This document shows positions 25,401 through 28,019 of a stretch of DNA of 28,019 bases, in pieces. The stretch covers positions 1 through 28,019 of the forward strand of contig MU602984.1 of assembly GCA_025201865.1 (NCBI GenBank), given 5' to 3'. Both the position numbers and the translations under genes were made by a program. Under the pieces are notes generated by a model that had not been told where the DNA came from, did no database searches, and worked only from the letters and a program-made list of their open reading frames with translations. The DNA comes from Ramicandelaber brevisporus (lineage: Eukaryota; Kickxellomycota; Ramicandelaberales; Ramicandelaberaceae). Within the stretch, counting starts at the first letter, position 1. Each line of letters begins with the position of its first letter.

Positions 25401-26755
25401 TCGCCAGACTCTGAGGCAAGTGACACATTGGTACTCTTTGTCGAGCTTGTGCCATGCTCAGGCCGAGTGTCTATCGTGCTTGACTCTTCGTTAGCAGGTG
25501 GAGCAGCCTCAGATGTCGATTTGGCTGCGCTGGTCTTGGTCTTTGTCTTGGCTTTGGTCTTGGTCGCTGTGGCAGTCGCTGTGGCAGTCGCAGCCGCAGT
25601 CGCAGATTTCGATGTTGCTGTTGTGCTGTCGGCTGGAGGAGTGGTCGCAATAGTAGTCGGCTGCGTAGCAGAAGATGAATTGTCAGTTCTCTCCAAATAC
25701 TTTTGCCTGGATTGTTCAGCTTTAATTTGGGCATCACTGCTGGTTGGATCGTGATGCATGTCCTTCTCATAAGCCTTCTGCCAAGCTCTACGCAAAGTCA
25801 TCCATCGTTTGAATGCCTTTTGACTGACTTGATGCTGTGACTCCATACTTAGCATCATGTTCTTGGTGGGAAACGTTGGAGACTTGTAGTTGAATGCCAA
25901 TGTGGCAACAAATAATCGCTCCAATACATCTTCAACTCGCCTGTTTACTGTTCCATCTGGCATACTCTCTATAAATGATGGTGACTGCTGTGGCCAGAGA
26001 TGATACGGACGCGCTGATGCTGGTTCTGATGGCGAAGCTGCTGCTAGTGTTGCTGCTGGAGGCTGAGCTTGAGTAGATTCTGGCTCTGATGCTGGTGCTG
26101 TTTTTGGCGGTGGCGCCACTGGTGGAGACTGAGATGGTGATTTTTGAGCGACAGTTTTACTTGTACTTGCAGCTGCCGTCTCTCCCGTCTCTGACTCTTC
26201 CACAATGGTTACAATAGGAGGCAGCTGTGTCGTTCCTGCTGTTATTGTTGTTGCAATTATGGGTGGACTTGTAACGCTAGCCTTCTCAGTTACTGGCGAA
26301 CTCGCCGCACTTGACGCAGCTGTGCCTGTGCCTGTGCCTGTGCCAGTGCTGGTAGCAGCTTTGTTCACCGCCACAAACCTGCTAGTGGCTCCACTAGTCG
26401 TGCTACCGCCACCACTACGACTCCCCGCAGAAATGTTCAATGTCGTGCGCACTGCTGAACCGTGTACCGTTGCGTGACTGACTCCAACACTTCGGCTTAG
26501 CGGACTGCCACTGCTATTGCCAACAGTGTTACTACTGGTGTTGTTGTTGACACTTGTGAGTGTTGTGGGTGGCAATGAGGAAGTACTACGTGCGCGAATG
26601 TCAACAGGTGTCAAATCAGCACGAGCTGAGCGGGACTGCTCTGTATCGCTTTGAACCATCTCTTTGACACTGTTGTTGCTGCCGTTACTACTGTTGCTGT
26701 TGTTGACGGCTGTTGCTGGTGATGTTGTGGCCGAGTCTTCTTGGGTTGGTGTCAT
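22499..26755 (-). CDS. PNUTS-like PP1 regulatory subunit (1418 aa)
   Basis: Likely nuclear scaffold that brings protein phosphatase 1 to RNA polymerase II elongation and termination complexes. The call rests on ordered architecture: a TFIIS N-terminal (LW-like) helical domain at about 585-731 (LPKDFTEFIDTVSTIND, FIRTDGISELRVWWQHSF), a PP1-docking RVxF motif at R1078-F1081 (RRKRVSFAPED), and a C-terminal CCCH zinc finger with C-X7-C-X5-C-X3-H spacing (C1394, C1402, C1408, H1412; CRHWYDSRC). Animal PNUTS/PPP1R10 has the same three in the same order. The rest is mostly disordered: Ser/Thr-rich, EPEPEPEPESEPESESEP, basic KKKKKK stretches, acidic runs, Gly/Ser repeats. An alpha-helical conserved-looking patch lies near 260-340 (FKRWMTLRRAWQKAY). 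The ATG at 26755 is the first; the frame upstream opens only at TTG. Confidence 0.8.
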   Translation of the reverse strand: MTPTQEDSATTSPATAVNNSNSSNGSNNSVKEMVQSDTEQSRSARADLTPVDIRARSTSSLPPTTLTSVNNNTSSNTVGNSSGSPLSRSVGVSHATVHGSAVRTTLNISAGSRSGGGSTTSGATSRFVAVNKAATSTGTGTGTGTAASSAASSPVTEKASVTSPPIIATTITAGTTQLPPIVTIVEESETGETAAASTSKTVAQKSPSQSPPVAPPPKTAPASEPESTQAQPPAATLAAASPSEPASARPYHLWPQQSPSFIESMPDGTVNRRVEDVLERLFVATLAFNYKSPTFPTKNMMLSMESQHQVSQKAFKRWMTLRRAWQKAYEKDMHHDPTSSDAQIKAEQSRQKYLERTDNSSSATQPTTIATTPPADSTTATSKSATAAATATATATATKTKAKTKTKTSAAKSTSEAAPPANEESSTIDTRPEHGTSSTKSTNVSLASESGEEELHARPLRRSSRRSSAKKIVESPEPMDDIQLESEPEPEPEPESEPESESEPSSAKKKKKKQSLSSKNTPSKQRKQSLTSTKNSAKDEQTVSIDSGGKEDEIIQIEEQPAVVAINTAPEPPEPPTATYDSGDDQSKLPKDFTEFIDTVSTINDAKVFPRIMKTLNSVVGRYTFLADMVDTHNDKARELFIRTDGISELRVWWQHSFANNITAIINPIQNLLLALPLDSEAISRGKLLKTVQKIAVTLTGPNGRTFAGWDSQLPVVRDLNARFELVTLAVVANTIEAGLAGAEFERAEAKFEEQQQSPAKHKDGVHSKKSLGGMSNITTKDKKTKRKKIDDYNDIDNVESIEESVESSDGEASLKSRGRHRNRHSTKMVSNKRKLSIGSDENEGEEYYNEEEEEEEDGVVHSSRYRAKETAKGTRAKRPRTTTSPAQLDGKSHAKSEYSRESLSSSDEDSDDILFDLSKKRAFIEAAGSNADRKKLLKTHNSFGSDNETEVVSSGSVLRSIPAGRTGSGSRFTSAVGIGSGIGSNIGIGSNVGSGAGSGGSASRSRFDVGSFLNTMRGASQQKQKQQQQSSKSQSQHSSRYPQQQQMSTSKSGKHEEDDISSGDENQPNEGEGRRKRVSFAPEDEGLYATALFKPDAPINELIRVKGLVNKDTLPYAATPDAASDNEYEQNGGSSGIGTQINHHPADSSSSHDTGTGRDLFSSPPPHQRPRFLAGDRHPGLTKHYMYTPSRSLLGLQATLARYANAQVEFTPPIPLDLPDVIGNIKSASKQIARECDRVEQHVKLVATARFSSQMMNDLKHSPLENFISIDRQGDAVKPIEMRIHHDDITAMLADAPRNNGETPPMKPDPLGKASHTTPTPLKSSSTSTSVKTRDENRGSNSSSSSNIGANASTSNNAGSEGGGRSGDRDAQSRNPPKRWTSSMRTARDKRVCRHWYDSRCRFGPQCVDAHEMPTKW

Positions 26756-27020
26756 TAGTAGAGATTCTGCGATCAAAACAAAGCTGAACCGAAAGGAGAC
26801 GTTGGCTCAGCGGCGGCTCAACACAAAATAATTTGCACAGAGCCACCCATATTCTGACTGACTGACTGACCGACTGATCGACTGACTGTGGGAGGATGCC
26901 AACACAAGCATGAGAGTAACAGCGACAAAAGAATGTGGCGTCGACATCGAGCAAAGTCAGGTGCAAGTAGTACAACACAATCCATAAATAAAAACTATAA
27001 AACAGACGATATCCATATAC
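26756..27020. other. Upstream region of the PNUTS-like gene
   Basis: About 265 bp between the PNUTS-like start codon and the tRNA-Gly repeat arm. It holds a (CTGA)n microsatellite at 26854-26888. Both the gene and the tRNA are on the minus strand, so the Pol III gene lies directly upstream of the Pol II promoter. No ORF of note. Confidence 0.5.
26854..26888. repeat. (CTGA)n tetranucleotide repeat
   Basis: CTGACTGACTGACTGACCGA followed by degenerate units, about 100-135 bp upstream of the PNUTS-like start codon. Confidence 0.8.
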
Positions 27021-27127
27021 AAAAGGAAGATTGCGTCGGCCGGGAATCGAACCCGGGGCACGTGCGTGGCAGGCGCGTATTTTACCACTAAACCACCGAC
27101 GCTTTGATGATTTGTGACTGCTTTTAT
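27021..27127 (-). repeat. Inverted repeat arm 2 (tRNA-Gly plus flanks)
   Basis: Partner of 168-274, in opposite orientation about 26.7 kb away. The match ends just outside TATAAAA on one side and at the T4 run on the other. The partly matching stretch beyond (near 27002-27015) shows that the original duplicated unit was longer than the identical core. Confidence 0.9.
27032..27102 (-). tRNA. tRNA-Gly (anticodon GCC), second identical copy
   Basis: The reverse complement of 27032-27102 is base-for-base identical to the tRNA at 193-263, including the C-A mismatch in the anticodon stem. A T4 run follows the 3' end (AAAA at 27021-27024 on the plus strand) and could terminate Pol III. TATAAAA lies about 20 bp upstream of the 5' end, a position known to assist TFIIIB in some fungal tRNA genes. 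The gene sits just upstream of the PNUTS-like gene, on the same strand. Confidence 0.96.
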
Positions 27128-27424
27128 AAAATGTTATCACTATTGTCAAGAAAGCTAACTCTCATTGAGTGCACTATTCTCATGGAATAGGGTTATAAAA
27201 ACGGTGGTTAATATCACTATAATCTGATGTCCTTAGCTACTGAGTTGAATCGGTCTGCCAAGAAAAGCGAGTTAGAGGCATCCTGAGCGAATCGCTCCGA
27301 CACGAGTTGACACATCACTTCGTTTGCCAGTCTGAGTAGTAACATTACCAAGCAATCAGGCAATCAGGCAACCGGGCAATCAGGCAATTAGGATTTGAAA
27401 CGATTCCTCACCAGTTTAACAGAC
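27128..27424. other. Intergenic region between tRNA-Gly and the unrecognised ORF
   Basis: Contains GGTTATAAAAACGG near 27190-27203, a good TATA-like element about 225 bp above ATG 27425, and the 8-bp tandem repeats. Nothing else recognisable. Confidence 0.4.
27353..27392 (+). repeat. Five tandem 8-bp units (CAATCAGG)
   Basis: CAATCAGG, CAATCAGG, CAACCGGG, CAATCAGG, CAATTAGG. Five head-to-tail units lie 33 bp before the ATG at 27425, in its presumed leader or promoter. CAAT within each unit could mimic a CCAAT-like core, but true CCAAT is absent. Confidence 0.85.
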
Positions 27425-27769
27425 ATGTCTAATCCAAACGGCAGCTATGGATCCGACAAAACTAAAAGTTATGACAAAATACTTTCTACTCCAAGGAAAG
27501 AAAATATAATCTACTTTGGGGCATTTGTCAATCGGAGCCGTAGTTGTTGGCAAAAAGCTGTAAACTGTGTTCGGATGAACCTCGGCAAAGCGAAGCTGAG
27601 TAAGATGCTAGCAATCGTAGCCAATCGATGTTACTCATATGCAGAAAGGGATGTATGTGCTTACACATTGACAAAACAGGATGGGTCCCAGGCAATGTCT
27701 CCACAGAACGCTAAAGCGGCCATCAGCAGAGATATCGGACAAACCTCGGAGCATTTTTTCAATGCGTAA
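27425..27769 (+). CDS. Unrecognised ORF, possibly a first exon (114 aa)
   Basis: ATG 27425 opens 114 codons (begins MSNPNGSYGSDKTKSYDKIL), with a basic, Cys-containing middle (FVNRSRSCWQKAVNCVR) and no low-complexity runs, signal peptide or membrane segment. Composition is protein-like, but I cannot assign a family. The stop TAA is embedded in GC-GTAAGG at 27764-27771, which fits a 5' splice site, so the coding sequence may continue into the following sequence. Two later plus-strand frames also look coding (27793-27891 and 27819-27935, the latter with ELGGIFIGRTNEEATLSFAG). I could not find an acceptor that joins the frames. It may be a spliced gene, a broken gene or part of a mobile element cut by the window end. 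Confidence 0.35.
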   Translation: MSNPNGSYGSDKTKSYDKILSTPRKENIIYFGAFVNRSRSCWQKAVNCVRMNLGKAKLSKMLAIVANRCYSYAERDVCAYTLTKQDGSQAMSPQNAKAAISRDIGQTSEHFFNA

Positions 27770-28019
27770 GGTTTGTAGGATTTTGTCAGGACATGCAGTC
27801 ACGCACAGAGACTGTTGATGTGACACCATCGCTCAAATCGAGGAACTCGGTGGAATATTCATTGGTAGAACAAACGAAGAAGCGACTTTAAGCTTCGCCG
27901 GGGATACATACAGCTACAAAGGAAAAAAGGTATAAGATGGCCGCTTGACGGCCGCCTTGGTCAACATGAACAGAACAAGCTCTCAGCATCTCATCCGCTC
28001 GTCCTTAGACTCCTCTCCG
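27770..28019. other. Window end with short coding-like frames
   Basis: Two short plus-strand frames look protein-like (27793-27891, beginning MQSRTETVDV; 27819-27935, ending DTYSYKGKKV). A small hairpin GGCCG-CTTGA-CGGCC lies near 27940. It probably belongs with the ORF at 27425, but no continuous reading frame links them and the window stops here. Confidence 0.3.

Noticed and set aside
27353-27392. Tandem repeats as a CRISPR array
   Set aside because: Units are 8 bp, contiguous and without spacers, in a eukaryotic genome.

Overview
The window looks like nuclear DNA of an intron-poor eukaryote, most likely an early-diverging fungus. The fungal leaning rests on the IRE1 kinase core (LISDFGLCKKL, and GWRAPE where animals have GWIAPE) and on a WD40/5-phosphatase fusion of the kind known from fungi. 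A Kickxellomycotina/Zoopagomycota-like source is only my guess. There are seven confident or fairly confident nuclear genes of 374 to 1811 codons. Each is a single uninterrupted ORF, there are no operons or bacterial features, and two identical tRNA-Gly genes lie near the two ends. Homopolymeric Gln, Ser, Ala, Thr and Pro tracts and CAG/CAA/AT microsatellites are everywhere.

Layout. 193-263 is tRNA-Gly(GCC). 264-1617 is an intergenic region ending in a promoter and a CAG/CAA-rich leader. 1618-3309 (+) is an F-box/leucine-rich protein. 3586-3930 (-) is a small secreted cysteine-rich protein. 4450-9885 (-) is a very large IRE1 unfolded-protein sensor. 10230-11387 (-) is hydroxymethylbilane synthase (haem synthesis). 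12177-16397 (-) is a proline-rich WD40 plus inositol-polyphosphate 5-phosphatase. 16776-17187 (+) may hold a small spliced or frameshifted gene. 17344-18468 (-) is transcription factor TFIIS, divergent from 18805-20961 (+), INTS11, the Integrator RNA endonuclease. 20962-22498 is a gene-poor stretch with a short protein-like ORF and a diverged tandem duplication. 22499-26755 (-) is a PNUTS-like PP1 regulator. 27032-27102 (-) is a second, identical tRNA-Gly in inverted orientation. 27425-27769 (+) is an unrecognised ORF.

How the genes relate. Three consecutive recognised genes in the right half act at the same step of RNA polymerase II transcription: TFIIS rescues arrested polymerase, INTS11 cuts nascent RNA, and PNUTS targets PP1 to the elongation/termination machinery. 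The left half holds unrelated housekeeping genes (ER stress, haem, phosphoinositides) and a possible secreted protein.

The main points for a second look are: an INTS11-type rather than CPSF73-type nuclease in a fungus-like genome; its proximity to TFIIS and PNUTS; an insertion of about 140 residues in the IRE1 activation segment; the inverted tRNA pair with shared flanks; a strong hairpin at 4156-4237; and two cryptic coding-like stretches too short or broken to be called as genes. Several long ORFs begin only at TTG or GTG in frame; I moved those starts to the first ATG.
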